This document shows, piece after piece, positions 44,920 to 53,531 of a DNA stretch of 64,000 bases. The notes under the pieces were generated by a model. The model had not been told where the DNA came from. It did no database searches and saw only the letters and a program-made list of their open reading frames with translations. Position 1 is the first letter of the stretch, and the number at the start of each line of letters is the position of its first letter. The stretch comes from Natronocalculus amylovorans. Its GTDB lineage: Archaea > Halobacteriota > Halobacteria > Halobacteriales > Haloferacaceae. The stretch covers positions 558,001 to 622,000 of the forward strand of contig NZ_JAKRVX010000001.1 of assembly GCF_023638035.1 (NCBI RefSeq). The letters run 5' to 3'. A program made the position numbers and the translations under genes.

Positions 44920-45006
44920 ACACTCCGTCAGATCCGGATATGAAAAAAGACACCGAGTTTTGCGATGTGCATACTATTTTTTGAATTCGGAGTCATGAGT
45001 GTACGT

Positions 45007-46425
45007 ATGGATGCCATCTCTTTTGGAACCGACGGCTGGCGAGCAACGCTTGACACATTCACAGACGATCGAGTCCGAGTCGTTGGCCAAGCAGTAGCCA
45101 ACCATCTGCAAGCGGAGGATGACGAGCGGCCGGTGTTTATCGGCTATGACGCACGTGAAACGTCGGAAGGGTTTGCAGAAAGCCTCGCTGAGGTTCTTTC
45201 TGGGAATGGATTCGATGTGTTGTTGCCGGAACGTGACTGTCCAACACCGGTTGCAGCCTACGCAATTGTTGACCGAAACCTCGCAGGGGCGCTCATGGTC
45301 ACCGCTTCGCATAATCCACCGGAGTATAACGGTGTGAAGTTCATTCCGGATGATGGGGCACCAGCACTGCCTGACGTTACCGAGTCGATCGAATCCCGAC
45401 TTGAAGAGCCGACATCCGTTGCTGAAGCAGAACGTGGATCAATCAATCGAGTAGAACCGGTTAGTGCACATGCAGCACATGCACAAGACCTCGTTTCGGA
45501 GTATTTCGGTGATGTAGACCTCTCCGATGTGACGGTGGTGTACGATGCAATCCACGGAAGCGGCCGCGGAGTCACTGACAAACTGCTGGAAGCGGCGGGC
45601 GCAACCGTCGTCACTCGTCGTGTTGATCGAGATGTGACGTTTGGTGGTGGCTCACCCGAACCGAGCGCAGAGAATCTTGAAGGACTCGTTGAAGCCGTCC
45701 AAGCGCATGGTGCAGACCTCGGCGTTGCAAACGATGGTGATGCCGACCGGATCGCACTATGTACGCCAGAGCGTGGCTATCTTGATGAGAACCTGTTCTT
45801 TGCAGCGTTGTATGAGGCGCTCTTAGAGAGCAACGGAACCGAAGAATCAGGATCGAACAATGTTGTACGGACGGTTTCAACAACATTCCTTCTCGATCGA
45901 ATTGCTGATGCACACGGTGAATCTGTGACAGAAGTTCCCGTTGGATTCAAATGGGTCGCACAAGGGATGGATGACCCGAGTGTGATCGTCGGTGGTGAGG
46001 AGTCTGGTGGTTTCTCTGTCCGTGGTCATCTACGGGAGAAAGATGGTGTACTAATGGCACTTGTTGCTGCGGCGATTGCGGCTGAGCAACCGTTCGATGA
46101 GCGGCTGGACGCAATTGCGGAGACCTATGGCGAGATTCACGCAGACAAAATCAGTGTTGCGTGTCCAGATGCAAAGAAACAGCTCGTTCTTGACGCACTT
46201 GAAGATGTGCTTCCGGAAACCGTTGCTGGAGAGGAGATTGATTCGATCGTTACGAAAGATGGATTTAAACTCCTGTTGGCTGATGGCTCGTGGTTACTTG
46301 TTCGACCAAGCGGGACCGAACCAAAACTTCGCGTCTATGCAGAAGCATCCAGTATCGATCGGTTAAAAACGGTTCTTGAGGCAGGAAAACAGCTGGTTGA
46401 GCCGGTTGTGAACGCACAGATATAG
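45007..46425 (+). CDS. Phosphoglucomutase/phosphomannomutase
   Basis: The 472-residue phosphohexomutase has SFGTDGWRATLD at the N-terminus, the phosphoserine loop MVTASHNPPEYNGVKF, the metal loop ANDGDADRIAL, EESGGFSVRGHL for sugar binding, and RPSGTEPKLRVY for phosphate. It interconverts hexose 1- and 6-phosphates for glycan or nucleotide-sugar synthesis. MDAISFGTDGW at 45007 is taken as the start; an ATG four codons upstream is possible. Confidence 0.95.
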   Translation: MDAISFGTDGWRATLDTFTDDRVRVVGQAVANHLQAEDDERPVFIGYDARETSEGFAESLAEVLSGNGFDVLLPERDCPTPVAAYAIVDRNLAGALMVTASHNPPEYNGVKFIPDDGAPALPDVTESIESRLEEPTSVAEAERGSINRVEPVSAHAAHAQDLVSEYFGDVDLSDVTVVYDAIHGSGRGVTDKLLEAAGATVVTRRVDRDVTFGGGSPEPSAENLEGLVEAVQAHGADLGVANDGDADRIALCTPERGYLDENLFFAALYEALLESNGTEESGSNNVVRTVSTTFLLDRIADAHGESVTEVPVGFKWVAQGMDDPSVIVGGEESGGFSVRGHLREKDGVLMALVAAAIAAEQPFDERLDAIAETYGEIHADKISVACPDAKKQLVLDALEDVLPETVAGEEIDSIVTKDGFKLLLADGSWLLVRPSGTEPKLRVYAEASSIDRLKTVLEAGKQLVEPVVNAQI

Positions 46426-46465
46426 CTGAGACACGACCGCGTTTTTCCCCGGTAAATCGGGTGCC

Positions 46466-46473
46466 TTTTTACG
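46466..46473 (+). promoter_or_regulatory. Promoter of pcna
   Basis: TTTTTACG is centred about 28 bases before the ATG at 46498, consistent with a leaderless transcript, the common form in haloarchaea. Confidence 0.4.
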
Positions 46474-46497
46474 CAGCGATTACGTAGCAAAATTCAT

Positions 46498-47241
46498 ATG
46501 TTCAAGGCCATCGTGAGCGCGTCAACACTCCGTAATGCGCTCGATTCCGTGAGTGTGCTGGTCGATGAGTGTAAGATCCGATTAAATGAAGATGAGTTTG
46601 GAGTTCGCGCAGTCGATCCAGCAAATGTCGGGATGGTTGATCTAACCCTCGAAGCCGCGGCGTTTGAGTCGTATGAGGCCGATGGTGGCGTTATTGGCGT
46701 CAACCTCAACCGTTTAGAAGATATTGCAGGAATGGCTGGCTCGGGCGATCTCATCCATCTCGAACTTGATGAGGAGACACGAAAGCTCCATATTCAAGTC
46801 GAAGGACTCTCATATACACTTGCGCTCATTGACCCGGATTCGATCCGACAGGAACCCGATATTCCACAGCTTGATCTGCCAGCATCGGTTGTCATTGAAG
46901 GTGCACAGCTCAATCGCGGGATCAAAGCCGCAGATATGGTATCAGATCATATTGCACTTCGCGTGGATGAGGCAGAAGAAGCATTCTACATCGAAGCACA
47001 AGGGGACACAGACGATGTCGATCTGAAGCTCGAGCGTGAAGATATGATCGATATCACGGTTGGCGCTGCAGATTCGCTCTTTTCGCTTGATTACCTCAAA
47101 GACATGAACAAAGCGATACCAAAAGATGCAGAAGTGACGATCGACCTTGGCGAGGAGTTCCCTGTCAAACTCCACTATGAGTTTGCGGAAGGCCTTGGCC
47201 ACGTCACCTACATGCTCGCACCACGTATTCAGAGCGACTAA
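46498..47241 (+). CDS. pcn: DNA polymerase sliding clamp PCNA
   Basis: The 247-residue protein is a normal-length [21 protein letters not shown], the interdomain region [13 protein letters not shown], and C-terminal [20 protein letters not shown]. It forms the trimeric ring that tethers polymerase, FEN1, ligase and RFC clients through their PIP boxes. No intein is present. The gene is followed by two small membrane/PRC genes. Confidence 0.97.
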   Translation: MFKAIVSASTLRNALDSVSVLVDECKIRLNEDEFGVRAVDPANVGMVDLTLEAAAFESYEADGGVIGVNLNRLEDIAGMAGSGDLIHLELDEETRKLHIQVEGLSYTLALIDPDSIRQEPDIPQLDLPASVVIEGAQLNRGIKAADMVSDHIALRVDEAEEAFYIEAQGDTDDVDLKLEREDMIDITVGAADSLFSLDYLKDMNKAIPKDAEVTIDLGEEFPVKLHYEFAEGLGHVTYMLAPRIQSD

Positions 47242-47343
47242 CGACAGGCCTCGTTGCAACTATTTTCCAGACAGTCACGCTTGCAGAGTACTCACCATAA
47301 CTGAAAGTAGAACTAAACAGGTGGCTGTGGTATCACCGTTTCC

Positions 47344-47583
47344 ATGACTACCACCGTGACTGCGTCAGATGTCGGAAAGCGTGTTGTAAATGCCGACAGA
47401 GAGACAGTTGGCTACGTTGTCGCAGTCGAAGATGGGACCGTATATATTGATCCGGATGCAAGTCTCACCGATCGGCTCCTCTCAAAACGTGGATGGACCG
47501 ATCAAAGTAACGACGAGTATGCACTCCAAGCGGCTGCAATTACAGAGATCACAGCAGACGTGGTCCATCTCGCGAGGGTGTGA
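47344..47583 (+). CDS. PRC-barrel-like small protein
   Basis: The 79-residue protein has VTASDVGKRVVNADRETVGY and VVAVEDGTVYIDPD, the pattern of a PRC-barrel domain. The role is unknown; such domains often help in RNA or membrane assembly. It lies 2 bases before the DUF1328-type gene, so the two are one unit. Confidence 0.75.
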   Translation: MTTTVTASDVGKRVVNADRETVGYVVAVEDGTVYIDPDASLTDRLLSKRGWTDQSNDEYALQAAAITEITADVVHLARV

Positions 47584-47585
47584 TC

Positions 47586-47783
47586 ATGTCTGTTGGTGCC
47601 GCAGTCGCGTTCGGACTCATGCCGTTGCAGAGTGGCTTTCTGTGGTATGCGATCGTCTTTTTTGTATTAGCGATCGTTGCCGCAGCGGTCGGGTTCAGTG
47701 GTGTTGCAGGCATTACAATGGAGATTGCGCGTATCTTCGTGTTGATTTTCCTCGTGCTTGCAGTGTTGAGCCTCCTGTTATGA
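47586..47783 (+). CDS. DUF1328-like membrane protein
   Basis: The 65-residue protein contains FLWYAIVFFVLAIVAAAVGF followed by SGVAGITMEIARIFVLIFLV, two hydrophobic helices with the DUF1328 pattern. The function is unknown. The start is the ATG at 47586; a GTG at 47580 would overlap the PRC gene. The 3' end overlaps the convergent MFS gene by 6 bases. Confidence 0.85.
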   Translation: MSVGAAVAFGLMPLQSGFLWYAIVFFVLAIVAAAVGFSGVAGITMEIARIFVLIFLVLAVLSLLL

Positions 47784-49148
47784 GAGCCCCGTTTGTTCCC
47801 GACTCGTTCCGGCTATGACCGCAATCAGGGTCGGGACGAGAAGCACGGCTCCAAACACAAACGGTGTCCAGCCCGCAACAAAGGCGTAAAGAAACGCCAT
47901 CAGTGGTGGGCCAATAGTTCGACCTAGGCTTCCAGCACCCTGTGTAACACCAAAAGCAGTTCCCTGTCGTTCAGCACTGCTTGAGAGCGACACGAGCGTT
48001 GAGAGCGCGACATTAAGCAACCCATTACCGAATGAGAGTCCGGCAAGGACAACAAGGAGTGCAATCAGTTCAGGTGTGAACCACGGAGCGATCGAATTGA
48101 GTCGTGCAAACTCACCACTGGCAAGTGGGGCAAGAGGAAGTGTCGCAAGGGCAAGAGCAAGCGACGTTCCACCAATAACGGCGATCCGAAGCGGCGAAAT
48201 ACGTTTTGCGAGTTTTCCAACAATGATTCCCTGATTAAGGACACCAAGAACACCAATATATGACAACAAGAGTGCAGTCTGTGCGGCAGTATAGCCGTAG
48301 CTGTCTGCTGCGAACGGGATGAACATTACTTGGACGCCGGAGAACGCAACAGAGAGCAAAAAGAACGCCACAACAAGTCCACGGAGCCGTTCATTACGGA
48401 GGGCACTCACAAACTGGCCGACAAGTGTTTCCGAGGTGTCGTTACTTCGATCGCGATCAGGCTCCTCTAAGAACATCGCTGCGCACAGGAGGCTCAGTAA
48501 ACTCAGTGCAGCTGCCGCAAAGCTTGGGAGCGAATACGGCGTTGTCGGAATAACATCGGGGAGGAGCGTATCTGCAGTCGAAACGACCGCCTCGCTTGCG
48601 AAGAATCCACCAATCGCAGGGCCAAAAATAAAGCCAAGACCAAAGGCTGCGCCAATGAGGCCAAGCGCACCAGCACGCTCTTTGGGTGCAGTAATGTCTG
48701 CGATATATGCTTGTGCAGCCGCGATGTTGCCACCCATAGCCCCAGCGACCAGCCGAGCAAGAAACAAGGTTGTGATCGCCGCGGTGGTCCCGAAGAGAAC
48801 ATCAATCTGGCCGGCAAGTCCAAAAATAACCCAGGCGATCGTGGCTCCGAAAAGCGAGAGCATGAGAACTGGACGCCGCCCACGCGAATCGGAGATCCGC
48901 CCGAGTGTTGGCGCAGCAACAAACTGTGCGATCGAGTAGGATGCCGCAAGCAACCCAATAAAGAGATCGCTCACGCCAAAGCTTCGGACATAAAACGGGA
49001 GGATCGGAATAATGACGCCAAATCCAAGCAGATCGATGAAAACAATCAGCAAAACGGTCCACAACGCCCGTTTTGGGTTCTCAATGGTGGTGTCATCGCC
49101 GGCTGGAACCGTTGCGTTGGCACCAGTTGCAGCACGGGGGAGAGCCAT
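47778..49148 (-). CDS. MFS transporter (tetracycline-efflux-like)
   Basis: The 456-residue protein has about 12 hydrophobic helices and the MFS loop motif GRISDSRGRRPVLML near residues 80-94. It resembles TetA-type drug/proton antiporters, but the substrate is unknown. The short N-terminus before helix 1 is polar (about 30 residues). The gene is not in a clear operon. Confidence 0.9.
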   Translation of the reverse strand: MALPRAATGANATVPAGDDTTIENPKRALWTVLLIVFIDLLGFGVIIPILPFYVRSFGVSDLFIGLLAASYSIAQFVAAPTLGRISDSRGRRPVLMLSLFGATIAWVIFGLAGQIDVLFGTTAAITTLFLARLVAGAMGGNIAAAQAYIADITAPKERAGALGLIGAAFGLGFIFGPAIGGFFASEAVVSTADTLLPDVIPTTPYSLPSFAAAALSLLSLLCAAMFLEEPDRDRSNDTSETLVGQFVSALRNERLRGLVVAFFLLSVAFSGVQVMFIPFAADSYGYTAAQTALLLSYIGVLGVLNQGIIVGKLAKRISPLRIAVIGGTSLALALATLPLAPLASGEFARLNSIAPWFTPELIALLVVLAGLSFGNGLLNVALSTLVSLSSSAERQGTAFGVTQGAGSLGRTIGPPLMAFLYAFVAGWTPFVFGAVLLVPTLIAVIAGTSREQTGLS

Positions 49149-49195
49149 ACAGTATAACAGAGATCGAACAGCCTAACTGTGTGGTGCGGTTTGTG

Positions 49196-49786
49196 CTATC
49201 TCGATCGGTCAATTACGGCTTTTGCCTCTTGGGCGGCCTGTTTCCAGCCGTAGCCAGCCTCATAGACGTGGCGCTTCCCCTCGACAAGCGCTTCCGGAGA
49301 CGGCTCCTCAAACCCGCCACGGGCCCATGTTCCACTTGAGTGAAGCCAATTAACGACATTCTCACGAGTTTCGGGCCATGAGAGACCAACCATCTCGTAC
49401 CATGCAATCATTGCAAACACCGCATGGTCGTGACAGCCGGGGACGCTCCCGTATTCATACAGTGTCCGCATTGGCTCGTTTGTTGGCTCGGAGACGAGTT
49501 CTTTGTACTCGGCTGCGGTCAGTAGCCGAAGCGTTCCGTCGTTGTCTTGCTCAACCCTTCGATCGCGTTTGAGTGTCTCTAATGCGCCTTTGTGTCGATC
49601 GCTCCAGTCGCTATGGACCTCCGTTCTGAGCGCGGCTTCCGTGATCTCGTCCGTTGTAAGCACAGCAATGATGTCTGTGTAGGCGTTCTCGATTTCGGGC
49701 CACGGTGTCCCCTCAAACCGACAGGAGGCGTCGTGGAGGCTGTTTGTGGTCCGACAACCAGGACACGGGTAGTGAAATCGCGGCAC
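49196..49786 (-). CDS. DUF7474-like haloarchaeal protein
   Basis: The 196-residue protein starts with FHYPCPGCRTTNSLHDASC, a zinc-type Cys set, then a helical region ALRTEVHSDWSDRHKGALET and a C-terminal part rich in Trp and His (AVFAMIAWYEMVG, WPETRENVVNWLH). I recognise it only as a haloarchaeal family. It is divergent from priL, with which its upstream region is shared. Confidence 0.75.
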   Translation of the reverse strand: MPRFHYPCPGCRTTNSLHDASCRFEGTPWPEIENAYTDIIAVLTTDEITEAALRTEVHSDWSDRHKGALETLKRDRRVEQDNDGTLRLLTAAEYKELVSEPTNEPMRTLYEYGSVPGCHDHAVFAMIAWYEMVGLSWPETRENVVNWLHSSGTWARGGFEEPSPEALVEGKRHVYEAGYGWKQAAQEAKAVIDRSR

Positions 49787-49884
49787 GATCGAACAGTAGT
49801 TGCCGATCCGCTAAGAGTTGTGCGGTTCTGTTTGCACGAAGACGGACCGTCGTGCTTATTCAACTCGCCTCAAAACTGAAACTG

Positions 49885-50973
49885 ATGAACTCGCTTCACG
49901 CCCGCTACCCGTTCTTTGAGGCGGCCCGTGATGCTGTCCGGGACGCAGACGTAGACCTCTCTGAACTGATTGCAGCTGAGGATCCCGCAGTTGAGAGAGC
50001 ACACGAGCGTGTGAGGCGATCGCTGCTTGAAGGAACCGCACGATCTGAAACGCCCGACGCATGGACAGAGACACAAGAGCTGCTTTCATATCCGGTCGCA
50101 CGAATCCTTGTGTCGCTCCTTAATTCAGCCCCAGCGATTGAAAAATATGCACAAGCGGAAGCAAAAACGGCAATCGATCGGCTTCAGACCGATATCGAAG
50201 CCGATGATGATGAACTCCGGAGTACGAGCACAGTCCGTCTCGATCGTAAGAGGCTGCTTCGTGAGTTGGGCCTCTCTGCAGTCATTGTCCCTGAACCAAC
50301 AACTGGACCGCGAGAGCCAGCCTGGTTCCGAATTGATGTTGGTCCATATCTTGAGCTGTCTTCTAGCACATGGAGAGAGAAATGGAAACTTGTCAATCGT
50401 GAGCTCGTAGACGGGCAGGTCAGAGTTGAACGGCACGAGTTACAGAAACTGCTTCAAAAAGCCGTAACAAATCAAGTACAAGCAGGGCTGCCATTCGAAG
50501 GGCTGGAAAATAATCCGATTAGCGACGCACTCGAAGCGGAGTTAGCAGATCTCAACCGGTTGCTCTCACAGCGCAGTACAGTTGGGGCAATCGATTTCGT
50601 CGCCCGAGAGCTCTTTCCACCGTGTATCGAAAATCTGTTACAGAAAGCGGAGAATGAGACACAGCTTATCCCGGTTGAAAGCTTTACACTCATGGCATTT
50701 CTAACAGGGATTGGAATGGATGCCGATGAGATTGTTGCGTTCTGTGACGCATCTTCACTTGATCCGGAAGGCATCAGATATCAGATCGAGTATCTCAAAG
50801 ATGACCGAGGCACACAGTACCCACCGCCATCGTGTGAAACGCTCAATACATATGGGATCTGCCACAACGAAGACGAACATTGGAAACAGGCCGGTGATCC
50901 ACTCACCTATTACAAAAAACAGGTTGAGCAACGGCGCGACGATGTGACTGATTGGCGGGAGACACGATCATAG
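49885..50973 (+). CDS. priL: DNA primase large subunit PriL
   Basis: The 362-residue protein begins MNSLHARYPFFEAARDA and has the PriL helical N-domain and a C-terminal Fe-S domain with Cys in FPPCIENLL, IVAFCDASS, PSCETLNTYGIC, and a HWKQAGDPLTYY tail. With PriS it makes RNA primers. The frame is open 60 codons further upstream, antisense to the DUF7474-like gene, so the ATG at 49885 is taken. priS is not in this window. Confidence 0.95.
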   Translation: MNSLHARYPFFEAARDAVRDADVDLSELIAAEDPAVERAHERVRRSLLEGTARSETPDAWTETQELLSYPVARILVSLLNSAPAIEKYAQAEAKTAIDRLQTDIEADDDELRSTSTVRLDRKRLLRELGLSAVIVPEPTTGPREPAWFRIDVGPYLELSSSTWREKWKLVNRELVDGQVRVERHELQKLLQKAVTNQVQAGLPFEGLENNPISDALEAELADLNRLLSQRSTVGAIDFVARELFPPCIENLLQKAENETQLIPVESFTLMAFLTGIGMDADEIVAFCDASSLDPEGIRYQIEYLKDDRGTQYPPPSCETLNTYGICHNEDEHWKQAGDPLTYYKKQVEQRRDDVTDWRETRS

Positions 50974-50976
50974 GCG

Positions 50977-51486
50977 CTAGGCGAAGACAAGTGTATATGA
51001 GCCAACCGTCAGACCGACGATGATGACGTAGTTGAGGACGGTTGAGGTGAGCGCCCAAAAGAGAAGCCTGCCAATTGGGTATGAGGCCATACCAGCAGGG
51101 ATACAAATAAAGCTCCCAAGATATGGAACGAGGTTCGTAATGAAGATTCCAGCACCGCTATAGGTCTCAAACCAGTAGTCCGCCTGTGCAAGTTGCTTTT
51201 CTGTTGGATTACTGTATGGAAGTGCGTCGATTGCCTCAAAGCCACGCTGCCGGGAAAGCAGATAAATAACGAGTTGCCCACAGACGTAGCCGACAGATGC
51301 AACAGTAATGCTCACAACGATATGTCTCCGGTCAGTCGAGACCGCGAGTATGTATCCTGGTAAAAAGACACTTGTTGGGAGCGGTTTGCCGATGATCGCT
51401 CCTTTACAAACGAACAGGAGAAAGAGCGCCGGAAGTCCAACAGCAAGGAGCAGTGAGAACGCGCCATCAATGAGTGGGTCAAACAT
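50977..51486 (-). CDS. DedA/VTT family membrane protein
   Basis: The 169-residue protein has about five hydrophobic helices, the re-entrant loop section GKPLPTSVFLPGYILA, and PYLGSFICIPAGMASYP, as in DedA/SNARE-associated (VTT) proteins that act as lipid scramblases or transporters. It is convergent with priL, 3 bases apart. Confidence 0.85.
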   Translation of the reverse strand: MFDPLIDGAFSLLLAVGLPALFLLFVCKGAIIGKPLPTSVFLPGYILAVSTDRRHIVVSITVASVGYVCGQLVIYLLSRQRGFEAIDALPYSNPTEKQLAQADYWFETYSGAGIFITNLVPYLGSFICIPAGMASYPIGRLLFWALTSTVLNYVIIVGLTVGSYTLVFA

Positions 51487-51519
51487 ACAACGAGCCTCGT
51501 CGTGCTCGGTCCAATAACG

Positions 51520-51723
51520 TTACTTTCGTGAGAGGTAGGCGCCGAGAATTGCCATCAAAAGGACAAAGCCAACAAGCGCCCCAACCATTGCGAGTGCGCC
51601 GTCTGCAGAGAGTCCATCAGCGCCGTTCTCCGCCGCACCGATCGCCAACAGTGCAGCCAAAAAGATACCAGCCGCACCCATAGAAACACCGATCTGTCGG
51701 AGGAGCTCCGCATCGAATTCCAT
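51520..51723 (-). CDS. Small two-helix membrane protein (DUF7472-like)
   Basis: The 67-residue protein starts MEFDAELLRQIGVSMGAAG and has two hydrophobic helices, MGAAGIFLAALLAIGA and AMVGALVGFVLLMAILGAYL, joined by an acidic loop. The function is unknown. The frame extends 18 codons further, but this Met matches the natural N-terminus. It lies upstream of the DedA gene on the same strand. Confidence 0.75.
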   Translation of the reverse strand: MEFDAELLRQIGVSMGAAGIFLAALLAIGAAENGADGLSADGALAMVGALVGFVLLMAILGAYLSRK

Positions 51724-51850
51724 GCTCAGCCGTCCGTTCGCGCAGGTCAAAAGAACTTCGAAACGCGGGAGTGCCAATTAGCGACCGTATTGATAACAGA
51801 TACTGGGCGGGAGAGATGACCTCATACAGTCAGGGAACATAGGTACAAAC

Positions 51851-52516
51851 ATGAATACAGCAGCAACACGTGGGCTCGAGACGGTGTGGGAGTTGCGGCA
51901 TGAAGTGCCCGAAAATGCGCTCCCAAGCCGAATGCAGAAAGCATTGCGAGAGCCAATGCAGATCCGCCGGTTTGGTGAGGACCGGTTCATTGTTGAGACG
52001 ACTGGCGGAACGTACGTCGTTGATCCAGATGCTGAAACCTGTACGTGTGCAGATGCAGCAATTCGATCGACAAAATGCAAACACCAACATCGCGTGCAAT
52101 GGGAGCTTGTGTATGGGACCCTGCAAACAGCCGATCGATTTTGTGCTGTCTGTGCAGCACCGATCGAGGACAACAGCCAGCCGGGCCTTTGTAAAGACCA
52201 CCACCCTGACAGCGGTGAGTTTGTTCGCGATCGAGAGACCAACGCCACGTTAATTGTCATCGCAATAACACCGTTTCGGGCAGATGTGTACCAAACAGCG
52301 GATGGGACACCGATCGCCGCCTACCCATCAAATGCAGCCTACGGAGATCACGAGCCGGTTATTCTTGCGACCTATGCGCGATCAGTTGGGCCGAACCAGT
52401 CAATTGAGGATGCACCACGATATGGGTTTCCGGCGTCACGCATCCAGCGTTTTAGTGACGCGCGCCGAGCAATGCGGTATCCGGGCGTGGGTTACGAATC
52501 GTCGCGCTCTTCGTGA
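51851..52516 (+). CDS. SWIM zinc-finger protein
   Basis: The 221-residue protein has a SWIM-type motif CTCADAAIRSTKCKHQ near residues 65-80 (CxC...CxH) and a second zinc-ribbon-like set CAVCAAPI with LCKDHH. SWIM domains bind DNA or protein. The C-terminal third is unique. Its end overlaps the convergent lipoprotein gene by 25 bases. Confidence 0.8.
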   Translation: MNTAATRGLETVWELRHEVPENALPSRMQKALREPMQIRRFGEDRFIVETTGGTYVVDPDAETCTCADAAIRSTKCKHQHRVQWELVYGTLQTADRFCAVCAAPIEDNSQPGLCKDHHPDSGEFVRDRETNATLIVIAITPFRADVYQTADGTPIAAYPSNAAYGDHEPVILATYARSVGPNQSIEDAPRYGFPASRIQRFSDARRAMRYPGVGYESSRSS

Positions 52517-52908
52517 TCGAAACATCGAGGCACAGTCACAGCGAGTCGATCGCTCCCATCCGCATGAACTTCGATTCGATCGCAAAACGTTTCATTTGCA
52601 GCTTCCCACCGAAAAACGGTGTCATCAGTATCAGGCCCACGTACCGTAATTGTATATCGGTCCTGTTGTGAGAGAATGTCAGCTTCAATGTAGGTCTCTC
52701 CCGGTGTCAGTGTAAGCCGCTCAGCATACCGAATGGTCGCATCGACGGTGCTAATTTCGACTTCGATACGCCGCTCTTCATCAGCGTGGTTGAACACATG
52801 TATGTCGATCGGTCTTGAGAGCGCGGTCTGTTGCCGAAGGCACCCACCAATACCAACGAATCCACCGCAGAGAGCAAGTACAGTCCGCCGTGACCAAATC
52901 GAAACCAT
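52492..52908 (-). CDS. Tat lipoprotein of unknown function
   Basis: The 138-residue protein begins MVSIWSRRTVLALCGGFVG with twin Arg at 7-8 and a lipobox-like GIGGC, so it should be lipid-anchored outside the cell. The mature part is beta-rich (IDIHVFNHADEERRIEVEI, YTITVRGPDTDD) and has two later Cys that may form a disulfide. The frame is open 20 codons further upstream, but the Tat signal fixes the start. I recognise no family. It overlaps the SWIM gene at the 3' end. Confidence 0.75.
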   Translation of the reverse strand: MVSIWSRRTVLALCGGFVGIGGCLRQQTALSRPIDIHVFNHADEERRIEVEISTVDATIRYAERLTLTPGETYIEADILSQQDRYTITVRGPDTDDTVFRWEAANETFCDRIEVHADGSDRLAVTVPRCFDHEERDDS

Positions 52909-52964
52909 ATACCACAACAGCCGAGCGCTACCCACAAACCGTTTTTTCACGATTTCTGAGGAGA

Positions 52965-53444
52965 TCAAAGCATCTCTGTCGCTTCATCAACGGTGAGCAG
53001 CCCCTGTTCGACAGCAACAAGGACATCTCTGACAGAGTGGTCGGTATCGGTTGACGCTGTTGAGAGTTCAGCAAGAGGCGTCCCCGATTCGATCGCAGTT
53101 TCTTTTTTAACTCGATAGTTACCACCGGCAGTTTGATAGAGGTCCGCAGGGTGGAAGCAGTACCACTGCTCACGGTCAAATCTCGCTGCAACCAACGGCT
53201 TCGCACCGAAGTTTTGCGCAAAATAGATGAGTGCTTCAATCTCTTCACCGGAGAGATAGATCGGTCGACCACTGCTTGCTTTTGCTTCGATCGCATAAAA
53301 CGTCGACCCATCGCCCGCTAACACATCTGGCAGCTCTCGTTGCGTTGCCCCACCGCTTGCGGGTGCCCGCATGACTGCAAAGCCACGCTCATCAAGCCGG
53401 TTTACGAGCTCTCGTTCACGTCGATCGCCTTTCGAGTTCGCCAC
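52965..53444 (-). CDS. hjc: Holliday junction resolvase Hjc
   Basis: The 159-residue nuclease has [38 protein letters not shown] with the catalytic Asp, and AIEAKASSG with the ExK pair, the PD-(D/E)XK core of Hjc. It cuts four-way junctions formed by RadA. The C-terminal tail of about 40 residues (from about residue 120) is acidic and beyond the usual core. Confidence 0.94.
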   Translation of the reverse strand: MANSKGDRRERELVNRLDERGFAVMRAPASGGATQRELPDVLAGDGSTFYAIEAKASSGRPIYLSGEEIEALIYFAQNFGAKPLVAARFDREQWYCFHPADLYQTAGGNYRVKKETAIESGTPLAELSTASTDTDHSVRDVLVAVEQGLLTVDEATEML

Positions 53445-53531
53445 CGTTAGGACACCTCCTGAACCCGAGTTTGTGCGTGCATACCTCGCCTATCGCCGCA
53501 GCCAATAAAAGGTCGGCTATCATGAGAGTCA

